A stretch of DNA of 64,000 bases from Ostrinia nubilalis (taxonomy: Eukaryota; Arthropoda; Insecta; Lepidoptera; Crambidae): assembly GCF_963855985.1 (NCBI RefSeq), contig NC_087098.1, positions 12,172,501 to 12,236,500 on the forward strand, given 5' to 3'. Within the stretch, counting starts at the first letter, position 1. Every line of letters starts with the position of its first letter. The position numbers and the translations under genes were made by a program. Below are positions 1 through 9,337 of this stretch, piece by piece. The notes under the pieces were generated by a model that had not been told where the DNA came from, searched no databases, and saw only the letters and a program-made list of their open reading frames with translations.

Positions 1-538
1 ACTGCATATTCCAACCTATGCATTTCGCATCCATTTATGTCTGCGTATATTTTTTATTTATTGCTCGATCTCATTTGCGTTGCAAATTAATTCCTGAACG
101 CACTTACAGTCTGCGAAATGGCTGTGAACATGGTGGAACAGATTAGTGTTGGCCATGTGTCGACATGATAAATTCATCGATATCGATCTGCATAAACAAA
201 GGTAACAAGCACAAGCCTTATGCTGCCTTATTACAAAATTCGCATTTAATTTACAACTGAACGAATTTCTAAACATTATTATTATTTTATCGATCTGCAT
301 AGACTAAGTTTTATTTCAAAAACCTTTTGTTCAGATAAGTTGTATAAGTGAGGTATAATATTTTTTGTATGTGACAATAAGAAAGAAGAGCCAAAATGGG
401 CTTTATGTAATTTTAGAAAAACAAACCTACTACCTAATTTATCTTTTCATTTCAAACCCATCTTGGGGTCCTATTATACAAAGCTGATACTTATTATTTT
501 TTCGCAGAATTACTCACTGTTTTTGATTTAACTTTAAA
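1..538. other. Non-coding, no gene recognised
   Basis: AT-rich DNA with only short chance frames. The one structure I see is a 13-base direct repeat, ATCGATCTGCATA, at 182-194 and 289-301. Confidence 0.6.
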
Positions 539-1930
539 TAAGGTACTTGATAAAAATAAGGCCTACGTTCTAATAAGGCCTATACATCAGAAAACACAGG
601 TAAACAAATCAAATCGGGATAATACTTAAAGGACACGTACTCATATGCCCTACAACCCGGTAGAGTGCAAGAGCGTCCCGATCCACGATCCCAGCACCAA
701 TTGGCACGCGTTCTTCTAAGGTGGTGGGTGATTTCGTGCTCTCTTATAAAAATCTGGCGATTTCATCTTGAATTTTCGGTAAAATAACGCTGTTTTAGAT
801 TAAGCTTTTCTTAGTAATCGTTTCTAAATATTTCTTACTAGCTAATAATTACCTTAATTTGTACTACTGGCTATAGATGCATTATTTGTAAATTTTTAAA
901 GACAACAAGAGCGAAATATCTAATAAGGCCTAGGCCTTATTTCAGCATGGTAGGCCATATTGGATACTTATGTCAACACCTGATTACGGACAAATTCATT
1001 ACACTAAATGAGTCAAAGAGTAACTAAATATTTATTTAATAAGAATGTTACTAACAGCACAGAAAATAAAAAGAAAACAGAGTAAAAAAAATTACTAAAC
1101 CTGTAAAAAAAAGAAACAAAATACAAAACCAATAAAAAACAAGAAAAAAAGCCGTATGTATAATTCTAAAGGATTAAAGCTGATATTATCATGCCTGTCT
1201 CGAAGACAATGTAGCAGATATGCTACCATAAAGGACTGCTTTTGGTGGTATCATAAAGATTGTGTAGGAGTTCGTAAAGATGATTCAGAAGCCTTTTTAT
1301 GCCCTGGTTGTAACAAAAATTGAGATCTCATTTTGTTTACAAAAAATCAAGACTAAATGATGTTCCTAAACTGATTTATTAAAAGGTTTTATGTGTAGGC
1401 CTTATTCGAACACGGTGTTTTAATAAACCCTATACAAAAAAAATATATTGTTTGTTTTTGATATTTTTTTTTGATAATTTAAGTAAGGAATCATTACTTT
1501 GTTACTATGAATATTTAATTTTATTTATAATTTATGTATTATTCTTAATAAGTGGTATTTAAGTTTATCTAGAGATATACAGTATATTTCTGTTTACTTG
1601 GTATGTAAAATTTTGATAACGCAAACAAATCGACGTGTTTAATGTTATAAGACCGCATTTTGTTTAATACAACCTCAATTTTAAGGTCTACAGGCATTTG
1701 AATCATATAGGCCTTATTCCGTGTAGGTGATTTAATAAAGCCAAAATCAGTGGTTTCGTAATTTGCTTATTTTGAATAGATTTAGTTAAAAATTATGTTA
1801 TTTTTTGTAATATTGCTAAAATTAAAGGATGGAAGAAGTTAATTAATCTTGTTTTTGTTGACTGGCGTTAATATTTATTGAAATATAAGCATTTAAAGTT
1901 AGGTAGGCCTTATTTGTATCAAGTACCTTA
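539..1930. mobile_element. TA-flanked DNA transposon with 28-bp inverted repeats
   Basis: The two ends match as inverted repeats: the left end starts TAAGGTACTTGATA at 539 and the right end finishes TATCAAGTACCTTA at 1930, and the match runs for about 28 bases with one mismatch, through AAATAAGGCCTAC. If the outer TA on each side is the target duplication, the element is 541-1928. A TA duplication is what Tc1/mariner/pogo-type transposons make. The motif AATAAGGCCTA, or its complement, recurs about seven times inside (near 555, 571, 920, 931, 1395, 1708 and 1903), a layout seen in subterminal transposase-binding repeats. Most of the coding capacity is gone. A PHD-like C-terminal relic is at 1099-1323. 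Confidence 0.75.
1099..1323 (+). pseudogene. Transposase C-terminal relic with PHD-like zinc finger
   Basis: An open stretch of about 75 codons follows an in-frame stop at 1096-1098 and ends at the TGA at 1321-1323; it has no start codon of its own that I would trust. The first third is lysine-rich, like a nuclear-localisation linker. The rest has spaced cysteines and histidine in the order C, C, C, WWYHKDCVGV, then FLCPGC, which is the pattern of the second half of a PHD finger. PHD-like C-termini occur in some insect DDE transposases of the pogo/Tigger type, which also duplicate TA, so the host element at 539-1930 is consistent. The catalytic DDE domain is absent. The class assignment is inference. 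Confidence 0.55.
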
Positions 1931-3555
1931 ATATCGATAATTATGATACATGAACTACAGATCCCGCACATCACTACAACACAGCTGACGTCTCCCATAG
2001 TCTATAGATCTATCCATGACGCTGTGGTTAACCGAAATATGCTTTGTTTTATTTATGCTAATTATTTAGGTAAACTGTTTTGCTTCCGCTTAAGTGACTA
2101 CCAATTGGGCTGATATTAATTAATTCTGGCAAGTCTATCATTTGATACGGCATTTATAAGTGATTTCACTGGAATACATCTGATCATTTATACGCTAATT
2201 GTCATCTAACAAGCACTGGAGTTGATTAACCGACATATTGATATCATGTTTTTTCCTGAAATTTTGGTTTCATTGGAAATAGGAACGTTAAATATTTGCT
2301 GGGACCATGCAAAGTTAGGTCGTAAAAAATTATAACTAAAATAGTAGGTACCTATCAGCTCACTTACTATGAAGGTTTTCGTTATAAAATAAAATAAGAT
2401 TGAAGGTTTAATTTTAATTAGGATCTATTTTATTAATTAATGCAATATAAATTCGTGATATCATATCATCATATTATCAACTTTCAAACATATTAAATCC
2501 TTCACTTAGCTTCTTATTAATCCTGTTTTCGCAAAAATTTAATGACAATATCGGTGGTTCTGAATTAAATTTCCAAGCTCACCAGAACAGACCCGATCAT
2601 TCTAAATTCAGTTTTCGAGGAAGCGATTTAAAAATTACCAAAAATTTGTTATCGAATTAAAAAGCTTGTACTTTCAGCCAATACACTTCGTTCGATCATC
2701 GTTTTGTATGATGTTAACATCAATGATTAATAAATTAATTTCCAATTTAAAATATTCAGGGTTTTGCATAAACCGTTCGCTGCCGTTCATTTCCTGCTTC
2801 GCTCTCGAATTTATCGCTTTAGTGAGCCGGTAATGTGGGCTCAGTGATTCGACGTGTGATCAACGTTTGTGACCAATTGTTGTAATTGTGCGACCGTTTC
2901 TGAGATCAATCTACGGATTGATACATACTTCAACGAAATATTCCTGATTCGTTTGGACAAAGCTAATCACGGTTAAGTTATTTTGCAATTTGAATGGATG
3001 CTAATGAATATCAACATCCCTTGTGAACAAATCTGTCGAAATATTCAATTATAATCGGGATAAGTTTGAAAGAAAGCGATCCACCGCGTAAGAAAAGTTG
3101 ACGTCCACTGCTGGACAAAAAAGTGTTGTGCTACTAATTTCCACTTCTGCATTCTGCGCTACATGATTCATTTAAAATGAAAGACACACAATTTCAATAC
3201 TGAAGAGTCATAGTAAAATAGCAGATACTCCGTTTGGTAGGACGAACTTTGGTTCTTTTATTACCAGAAATAGTTTTATTGCAAATAATGATACTTACAC
3301 TATGGGTTATAATTAACAGGCAAACAGTCGTACGTCATCAAATAAAATATTTTACTTCCAAAATTTTGGGTTAATAAGTGGGTATTTGCAAAACACCGTG
3401 GTTTACTACGGGCTTATTCAAATACTGAGACTTCTACCCTAATACAGTTTAGAAAGCTGTAAGGAGGGTGTTTATAAGCGGGCTTAGTATTAGCTGTTGC
3501 GGATAAACTGTTTGGTCAGCCGTTTTATAAAACGTCTATCACGTTTCATTAATAT
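1931..3555. other. Non-coding, one RTE shard
   Basis: No coding signal seen. Positions 3099-3120 hold a 22-base shard of the RTE 3' end (ACGTCCACTGCTGGACAAA) in minus orientation, without recognisable flanks. Confidence 0.6.
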
Positions 3556-3705
3556 GCACACGAGTAAGGAAAGTGCCAGCTATATGTTGCTGGTTCGTAT
3601 AAGTACCTACCTAGTGGCAATTTTACTCACAGGCACACGAGTAAGTAATGTGCCAGCTAAATGTTGCTGGTTCGTATAAGTACCTACCTAGTGGCAATTT
3701 TACTG
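3556..3705. repeat. 77-bp direct tandem duplication
   Basis: Two adjacent copies, 3556-3632 and 3633-3705, both starting GCACACGAGTAAG and containing GTTGCTGGTTCGTATAAG and TACCTACCTAGTGGC. They differ at only a few positions, so the duplication is fairly recent. Confidence 0.85.
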
Positions 3706-3728
3706 TGATAAGTAAAACTTTCAGAAGC

Positions 3729-4366
3729 AAAGGACAATGACCAAAAGTGGTCCAAATGTCCACCACTAATGAGACCTATATTGGCTTATAGTCCATTAAA
3801 TAGAGATTAACTTTCAGTATGGGACGAAAAAAAAATAAGCTGTCAGTAAAAAGTTATGACTATTTAAAAATTGTAGTAGTTTACGCGCTTATCTCAGGAA
3901 CTACTGGTCTGATTTGAAAAATTCTTTTTGTTATGGGTAGCCCATTTATCAAGGATGGTTTTAGGATAAATAACATTACCCTACAACCAATAGGGGCGGA
4001 GCAGTAAAGACGAATGTTGTAAAAATGGGAAATATTATTCACACAATTTTTACGCGTACAAAGTCGTAGGCACAGCTAGTACAATATTTAATAAAATTCA
4101 TCTATAACCCCGCGCCACATGCGACATGACATAAAATGCGTAGATTAGTCCAAAATATGCAATGGATAGAATGATATCAAGAACATTTTTCGGATGAAAA
4201 GGTAAAAAACAGACTTTTCATTCAGTGATAACTTTTTACTGACAGCATATTTTTGATTGCGGTTTGGTTATAACAAATCAGTATTTAGTAGACTATTTTA
4301 CTACATAGGTCTCGTTCGTGGTGGACATTTGGACCACACTCCATACATTTTTGGTCATTGTCCTTT
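3729..4366. mobile_element. 638-bp non-autonomous inverted-repeat element
   Basis: The ends are inverted repeats: AAAGGACAATGACCAAAA at 3729 and TTTTGGTCATTGTCCTTT ending at 4366, with further pairing through GGTCCAAATGTCCACCAC (about 40 bases, small gaps). No transposase frame is present, so this is a MITE-like element. The left 290 bases match 13664-13952 in the opposite orientation, so it is a family. I could not find a convincing target duplication. Confidence 0.75.
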
Positions 4367-4779
4367 CACGAACTTTAATGAATATAGGTACTTATAACAA
4401 TATACAGTTTATAAAATTTAGACATTTGCAAGCAAGTACGAGGAACTTTTTGTGAAATTTATCTAAGTCTTACGCAATTCCTGATCCAACAGTATTTCGC
4501 TATTGCCATACAAAATGAGTACAAAGTGCTCAAACATTTTGATCCAGCCTTTCTCATTAATGTCTGGGTTCACACATCACCCGCAACACGTCTTTATTAT
4601 TGTAAGCACAACAAAACAGGGCGAAATGAAATGCAAATATGTGTGCATTACCGCGGAACCACTTAGGTGGAGCGTGAGTAACAAGTGCTCATATTGCAAC
4701 TGCTGTATTACCACAGCAAGTTATGGGTAGTTATAGTCGCATTACGAACAGTGCAGAAAATTAATTAACATTATAAAAA
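4367..4779. other. Non-coding, nothing recognised
   Basis: A 75-codon frame at 4503-4730 shows no family motif and is likely chance. Confidence 0.5.
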
Positions 4780-4849
4780 TTATACAGGGTGGATTTGTTC
4801 TAAAGAGTTTATTTAAAAAAATTGGAGACTGCAAAGTCACCCTGTATAA
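4780..4849. mobile_element. 70-bp mini inverted-repeat element
   Basis: TTATACAGGGTG at 4780 is matched by CACCCTGTATAA ending at 4849, a 12-base perfect inverted repeat around a 46-base core. The same termini occur at 8857-9118 and at the centre of the foldback at 40127-40898, so this is a very short member of a shared terminal-repeat group. Confidence 0.65.
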
Positions 4850-4976
4850 CTACAGGTGTAGCGCCTAACTGAGACATACAGTGCCTGAGGTAAGGGAGCA
4901 TAAAATTAAAATTAAAATTCATAAATTCATAAAATTCGCACGGGAGAACGTTTTTTGTGGCAAACGTCAGCGAAAC

Positions 4977-5235
4977 ATTTATTTATTTCGTTCGTTCGTT
5001 CGTTTCAGCCAAATGACGTCCACTGCTGGACAAAGGCCTCCCCCAAGGTTTTCCACAATGAACGGTCCTGCGCTGCCCGCATCCAGGCTCTTCCCGCGAC
5101 CTTTACCAGATCGTCAGTCCACCTAGGAGGAGGCCTGCCCACGCTACGTCTTCCAGCCCGTGGTCGCCACTCGAGAACTTTCCTGCCCCAACGGCCATCG
5201 TCTCTACGAGCTATTATTATTTATTTATTTATTTC
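4977..5235 (-). mobile_element. RTE-like LINE 3' end, 5'-truncated (tail type AACG)
   Basis: The insertion is about 4990-5222 on the minus strand, flanked by the 13-base direct repeat ATTTATTTATTTC (4977-4989 and 5223-5235; low complexity, so modest weight). Read on the minus strand it encodes the end of an RTE ORF2 with the usual WRPRAGRRSVGRPPTRWTDD-like segment and ends in a (GAAC)n tail, seen on the plus strand as TTCGTTCGTTCG. Only the last 230 bases were inserted, typical of LINE 5' truncation. Confidence 0.85.
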
Positions 5236-5351
5236 ATTTTATTAATTAACTTCAGATGTTCTTCAGACTTGTATCACGACTTGTATGTGACAGTAGAGCT
5301 GTCACATCATTTATGTCACCCCTCCCGTATATCACGAGCATAGCTAAATAC

Positions 5352-5476
5352 TTAGGCTGGGTTGCACCATCTTACTTTAACTTTAACAAACGTCAAAAAT
5401 CTGTCAAACTCCATACAAAACGCACCGGTTATCGTTATACTTAGTCACTGTTAAAGTTAGGTGGTGCAACTCAGCT
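5352..5476. mobile_element. Inverted-repeat element, GGCTGGGTTGCACCAT family
   Basis: It starts GGCTGGGTTGCACCAT after TTA at 5352-5354 and ends GTGGTGCAACTCAGC near 5475. A second copy at 63241-63351 has the same ends and an intact TTA duplication on both sides. No coding capacity. A 3-base TTA duplication suits PIF/Harbinger-type MITEs. Confidence 0.75.
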
Positions 5477-6000
5477 GTAGTCAATTTTCTTAACCTATTT
5501 CTGATTTTGAATTTTAGAAAAGTGTCGTCTAGCTTATTTTTTTTTTCAGTTTTGTGAATATTTATTAGGCATATAATTTCTAATTCAAATGTTATAGATA
5601 CGTGATCTTCACACATTATTTTTCATTAAAATACGAACGCAATTTTTGTAAAATTTGTTTGATGTATTTTCATGTTAACGTGACTAACAGGTCTCTTTTA
5701 ATTTTAAAACTTTGTCTAGTAATTAAAACTTAGCCCGTGAGTTAAAAAAACTCTTGATTTTTGAACCTACTTCCAAGAATCTTGGTGAAAATATTATTAT
5801 GATATCAACATAGGTCAAATTATTATTACGAGTCAAACATTTTTAATGATGTATTTAATTAGAATACTTTACTGCATTATGTATCGTTTTGATTATTATA
5901 ATTAGGTATAATATCGACTTAATTAAGATATATTTTATCTTATCATAAGGAATATTATGGTTCGTAATATAAACGTAAATATAAACGTAATATAATATAC
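5477..6000. other. Non-coding, nothing recognised
   Basis: AT-rich sequence without a motif or repeat that I can name. Confidence 0.5.
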
Positions 6001-6218
6001 TAGCGGCCGCCCGCGACTTCGTACGCGTGGACCTCGTTTTACTCCATTAGGGGTAGAGTTTCGTAAAATCCGTTCTTAGCATCTATAGCGCATACATTTT
6101 AAATTTCAACTCTCTTACTTTAAACACATAGGACTTTCATAATATAAACTTCCAACCCTCCTTTTATCTCCTTAGCCCCCGTAGTTGATTTCTAATGATA
6201 CATTTTCAGTATATGTAC

Positions 6219-7037
6219 CACCTCCACCACCATCATTTCTGCCATAGGACGTCCACTGCTGAACATAGGCCTCCCCCAATGCTTTCCATGTTGATCGATT
6301 GGAAGCGGCCTGCGTCCAGCGCTTCCCTGCTACCTTTACGATGTCGTCGGTCCACCTTGTAGGTGGAAGTCCCACGCTACGTTTTCCGGTACGCGGCCTC
6401 CATTCCAGAACCATTCTGCCCCATCGGCTATCAGTTCTGCGTACTATGTGCCCAGCCCATTGCCACTTCAGCTTGCTAATCCGTCGGGCTGTCAGCGACT
6501 TTGGTTCGTTTACGGATCTCCTCATTTCTGATTCGATCTCGCAAAGAAACACCAAGCATAGCCCTCTCCATAGCACGCTGTGCAACTGAGCTTCTGTATA
6601 AGGCCTATAGTGAGAGGCCACGTTTCCGAGCCATAAGTTATCACTGGTAACACACATTGGTTATACACTCTAGTCTTCAGGCATTGAGGTATTTTGGACG
6701 AAAAGATGTTGCGTAGTTTCCCGAACGCTGCCCAGCCGAGTTGGATTCGACGATTGACCTCCTTCTCGAAATTGGACCTACCTAGCTGGATCGTTTGTCC
6801 GAGGTAGACATACCTACTTGTCGACAATCTCGAGAGTTGAGCTCCCAACTGAAACTGGGTAGGGCGCAACATGGACATTCGGCATAAGCTTCGTTTTGTC
6901 CATGTTCATCCTCAGGCCTACCTGTTGGGAAAATCGATTAAGGTCTTCGAGCATTGTTCCAAGATCTTCCAACGATTCTGCCATGACCACAATATCGTCG
7001 GCAAACCGATGTGTACACAGTACCACAGTGTACCGAA
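6219..7037 (-). mobile_element. RTE-like LINE, 5'-truncated, with 12-bp target duplication (tail type GAT)
   Basis: The insertion is bounded by CAGTATATGTAC at 6207-6218 and 7038-7049, a perfect 12-base target duplication. It lies on the minus strand; its 3' tail at the left end reads ATGATGGTGGTGG on that strand. The 819 bases cover the second half of the reverse transcriptase and the C-terminal tail of ORF2. It belongs to the subfamily whose 3' end reads GTTCAGCAGTGGACGTCC. Confidence 0.92.
6240..7030 (-). pseudogene. RTE ORF2 reverse transcriptase fragment, frameshifted
   Basis: Reverse transcriptase of an RTE-clade LINE, which copies the element RNA into the genome. On the minus strand the order is: catalytic FADDIVVMAESLEDL (the Y/FxDD box) near 6990, then YVYLGQTIQLGRSNFEKEVN, then a thumb-like VLPVITYGSETWPLT, then the RTE tail KLKWQWAGHIVRR, RPRTGKRSVGLPPTRWTDD and VQQWTSYGRND. 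These pieces lie in three different frames, so there are at least two frameshifts. The endonuclease and N-terminal RT are missing through 5' truncation. It is dead but the best-preserved RTE coding piece in the window. Confidence 0.9.
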
Positions 7038-7196
7038 CAGTATATGTACACCTCCACAATATCTAGAGATCATAGTGAGCATACACTTTAACTTTCAAGT
7101 CTCTTACTTTAAAAACCGAGGACTGCAATACAAACTTCTAACCCCCTTTTTAACTCCCATAAGGGTTGAATTTTGCAAAATTTCGTCTTAGTGACT

Positions 7197-7260
7197 AAAG
7201 CCTGGTCCGTGAGCACGTAGAATTTTGTCCAAAATTCTACGTGCTCACGGACCAGGCTTT
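7197..7260. repeat. Perfect 31-bp hairpin with 2-base loop
   Basis: 7197-7227 and 7230-7260 are exact reverse complements (AAAGCCTGGTCCGTGAGCAC and onward), separated by TC. It interrupts the interspersed repeat at 6001-7778, because the sequence CTACGTTCTAAAA resumes right after it. Either a tiny foldback insertion or a local inverted duplication. Confidence 0.9.
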
Positions 7261-7275
7261 ACCTACGTTCTAAAA

Positions 7276-7690
7276 GGAGGTGTATTCCACTTTGATCACC
7301 TGGTTTTGATCAGCCAGGTGATTAAAGTGGACTTACAGCGACAATTTAGTGTCCTTTGAATTTATTCTGTGCCTTTGATCACCCACGGATACGATGTCCT
7401 GGGTGAGCCAAGTGGACTCTAGTTAAATTATTATTTTAGTGTCCTTTGATCATCTACAAACAAATCACACCTCCTCTGAATAGTCACATGTCCAATTGTT
7501 GTACTACATATTTTGTTTTGTAACATTTTTGATATTTTCTAAAAACCGCAATAAACAAATTGGACATGTATGTGACAATTCAGAGGTATGATTTATTTAT
7601 AGGTGATCAAAGAACACTAAAAAAATAATTTAACTGGGGTCCACTTTGATCATCTTGGTGATCAAAGCCAGGTGGAATAGACCATTAACC
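7276..7690. mobile_element. About 410-bp foldback element
   Basis: The ends pair: TTCCACTTTGATCACCTGG near 7285 with CCAGGTGGAA near 7680, and inner blocks AGTGTCCTTTGATCATCTAC / TAGGTGATCAAAGAACACT and ACATGTCCAATTG / AAATTGGACATGT also pair. The core is about 50 bases. No coding capacity. It sits inside the repeat at 6001-7778. Confidence 0.75.
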
Positions 7691-7778
7691 CCTGAGAACT
7701 TTTTTGAGACTTGTAGTTTCTGAGACTTCGTGATGAGTGAGTGAGTCACTTAGTCATTCAATGACCTTTCTTTCTACT

Positions 7779-8104
7779 AAAATTATACGTACATATAGTT
7801 ATTATCATTAAAATCAAATAAGTAAGTACCTACCAACCTAAGTAATTAAAATAAAGACCCTACCAAAAAATTAACAAATTACATACAGAAAATAAATCGA
7901 AGTAGGTAATTCTTATCCTATTTAACTACAATCGCCGACGCGCCCATCCCATTTGTCCGCCGCTGAACCGTACCCTAATATTCATCTCGGTAGATGGCGG
8001 CACATAGTAAGAATTTGCAAGGAAGTTTGTAAAAAGTCACTAATTAACACTTTAAAAAAGATTGATGTTTTTCAGAGAGCGCTGCTGCCCATTCTCTGTT
8101 TGAT
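7779..8104. other. Non-coding, nothing recognised
   Basis: Contains the short motif GGTAGATGGCGG near 7990, related to ATAGATGGCG at 8408 and 8500. No gene seen. Confidence 0.45.
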
Positions 8105-8232
8105 GTCTTTTAAACTGCGATCTCCAACCCGCCTGCCTAGCGTGGAGATTATGGCAAAACCCTCCACTATAGTGGAGGAGGCTCATAGTCCAGCAGTGGA
8201 CTGTAAAGGGCTGTTGATGATGATGATGATGA
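8105..8232 (+). mobile_element. LINE 3' end with (GAT)n tail, third type
   Basis: Plus strand. The frame encodes SPTRLPSVEIMAKPSTIVEE, then CCAGCAGTGGACTGTAAAGG and a (GAT)n tail at 8215-8232. The layout (short conserved C-terminus, GTGGAC motif, triplet tail) matches the RTE copies in this window, but the sequence is a different family. A local palindrome TCCACTATAGTGGA lies at about 8163. Confidence 0.7.
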
Positions 8233-8403
8233 ATTAACACTTTGATTTGCTCGTTTAAACACAGTGAATGATTCAAATAGGTACATACAGTGAATGGTTC
8301 AGTTACATAAAATATCTTTATTTATTAAATTTTCAATATTATTTACGAACAGCGCTATTCATAGTACCTACATGTAATATTTAGTTACTAATTTACTAAT
8401 GAT

Positions 8404-8728
8404 GTCGATAGATGGCGTTTGACAGCTTTGCCTTCATGAATATTTACGTACCTCAAAAATGTTTGTCAGGCGCAAGAAGATTTTAACCAATGACGATAGA
8501 TGGCGCTTTTCCACGTCTTATGAAAATCCCAAATATTTTACGGGACCCTATTATTTTCCAAAATAAAATTTAGCCTATGTTACTCGTGAGTTATGTAGCT
8601 TTCGAATGGTGAAAGAATTTTTAAAATCGGTCCAGTAGTTTTTGAGCCTATCCATTACAACTAAACAAACAAACAAACAAACAAACAAACAAACAAAGTT
8701 TTCCTCTTTATAATATTAGTGTAGACAA
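8404..8728 (+). repeat. Lepidopteran interspersed repeat with (ACAA)n and TATAATATTAGT end
   Basis: The segment runs from two ATAGATGGCG motifs through ATCGGTCCAGTAGTTTTTGA to an (ACAA)n microsatellite at about 8660-8697 and ends CTTTATAATATTAGTGTAGA at 8728. The inner 'primer-like' stretch and the 3' end resemble the repeats at 15190, 27971, 55090 and 61089, although the heads differ. Confidence 0.65.
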
Positions 8729-8856
8729 GCGGCTTTTTCCTTAAGGTCCGTTGACGCCTCAGGGCTGTATACATATGCGAAAGGAAGAAAACAGAATGCT
8801 ATATGTTTATCACAATATGTTAATAGTGAAAGTGTTTATACAATAAAATTGTTATA

Positions 8857-9118
8857 CAGGGTGTTAGGTAAATGGGTATATGAGCCGACACTAGCCTATG
8901 TTAACATGGGCATATAAATGATATGGTGAAGTAAAAAATTTGATATCATCATTTTTTTTTAAATTTTCATACAAAATAAATTTTATAAAATCCGATTTGT
9001 ATGAAAATTAAAATAATTAAAATGAAGATATCAATTTTCTGACTTCACCATACCATTTATATGCCCATGTTAACATGGGCTAGTGTCGGCTCATATACCC
9101 ATTTACCTAACACCCTGT
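8857..9118. mobile_element. 262-bp MITE, ACAGGGTG...CACCCTGT
   Basis: Inverted repeats of about 80 bases: ACAGGGTGTTAGGTAAATGG at 8857 pairs with the end at 9118, through GAGCCGACACTAGCC and GTTAACATGGGCATATA. Target sequence TTA flanks both sides loosely. The loop is a short AT-rich core. No coding capacity. Confidence 0.85.
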
Positions 9119-9205
9119 TTAAGTACTACGGAATACTTGTTGGCATCATTGTTATTATTTTGCGTTTCAAAAGCTTTAAACACTTTCCAAAATCATTGTT
9201 ATTTC

Positions 9206-9337
9206 TATACGATGCTTCCTTAAGTGAAGGAGCAAATCGAACGTACAGCATTGAATAGAGCTCTGTGATTGGTTCGTGTGTAACCCTGTGTCCACGCGCA
9301 CTGTGAGACCTCATAGTAATGTTTGTAAATACGAGCG
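9206..9337 (+). mobile_element. MITE copy, CGCCCGTATTCACAAAC family
   Basis: Runs from ATACGATGCTTCCTTAAGTG to TGTTTGTAAATACGAGCG and contains GAGCTCTGTGATTGGTTCGT and CCACGCGCACTGTGAGACC. It matches the copies at 25368-25657; the left inverted repeat is decayed here. Confidence 0.75.

Larger units (their letters stand above)
6001..7778 (+). repeat. GCGGCCGCCCGCGACTTCG repeat split by three insertions
   Basis: The head, TAGCGGCCGCCCGCGACTTC, is at 6001 and the tail (TTGTAGTTTCTGAGACTTCG, then GTCATTCAATGACCTTTC) ends near 7778. The uninterrupted relative at 27729-27970 is only about 240 bases long and runs through the same landmarks in the same order. The extra length here is an RTE insertion (6219-7037), a hairpin (7197-7260) and a foldback (about 7276-7690). 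This is a common lepidopteran interspersed repeat; its class is not clear to me. Confidence 0.75.

Noticed and set aside
8660..8700. CRISPR-like array
   Set aside because: It is an (ACAA)n microsatellite within a repeat; no spaced repeats with unique spacers anywhere in the window.
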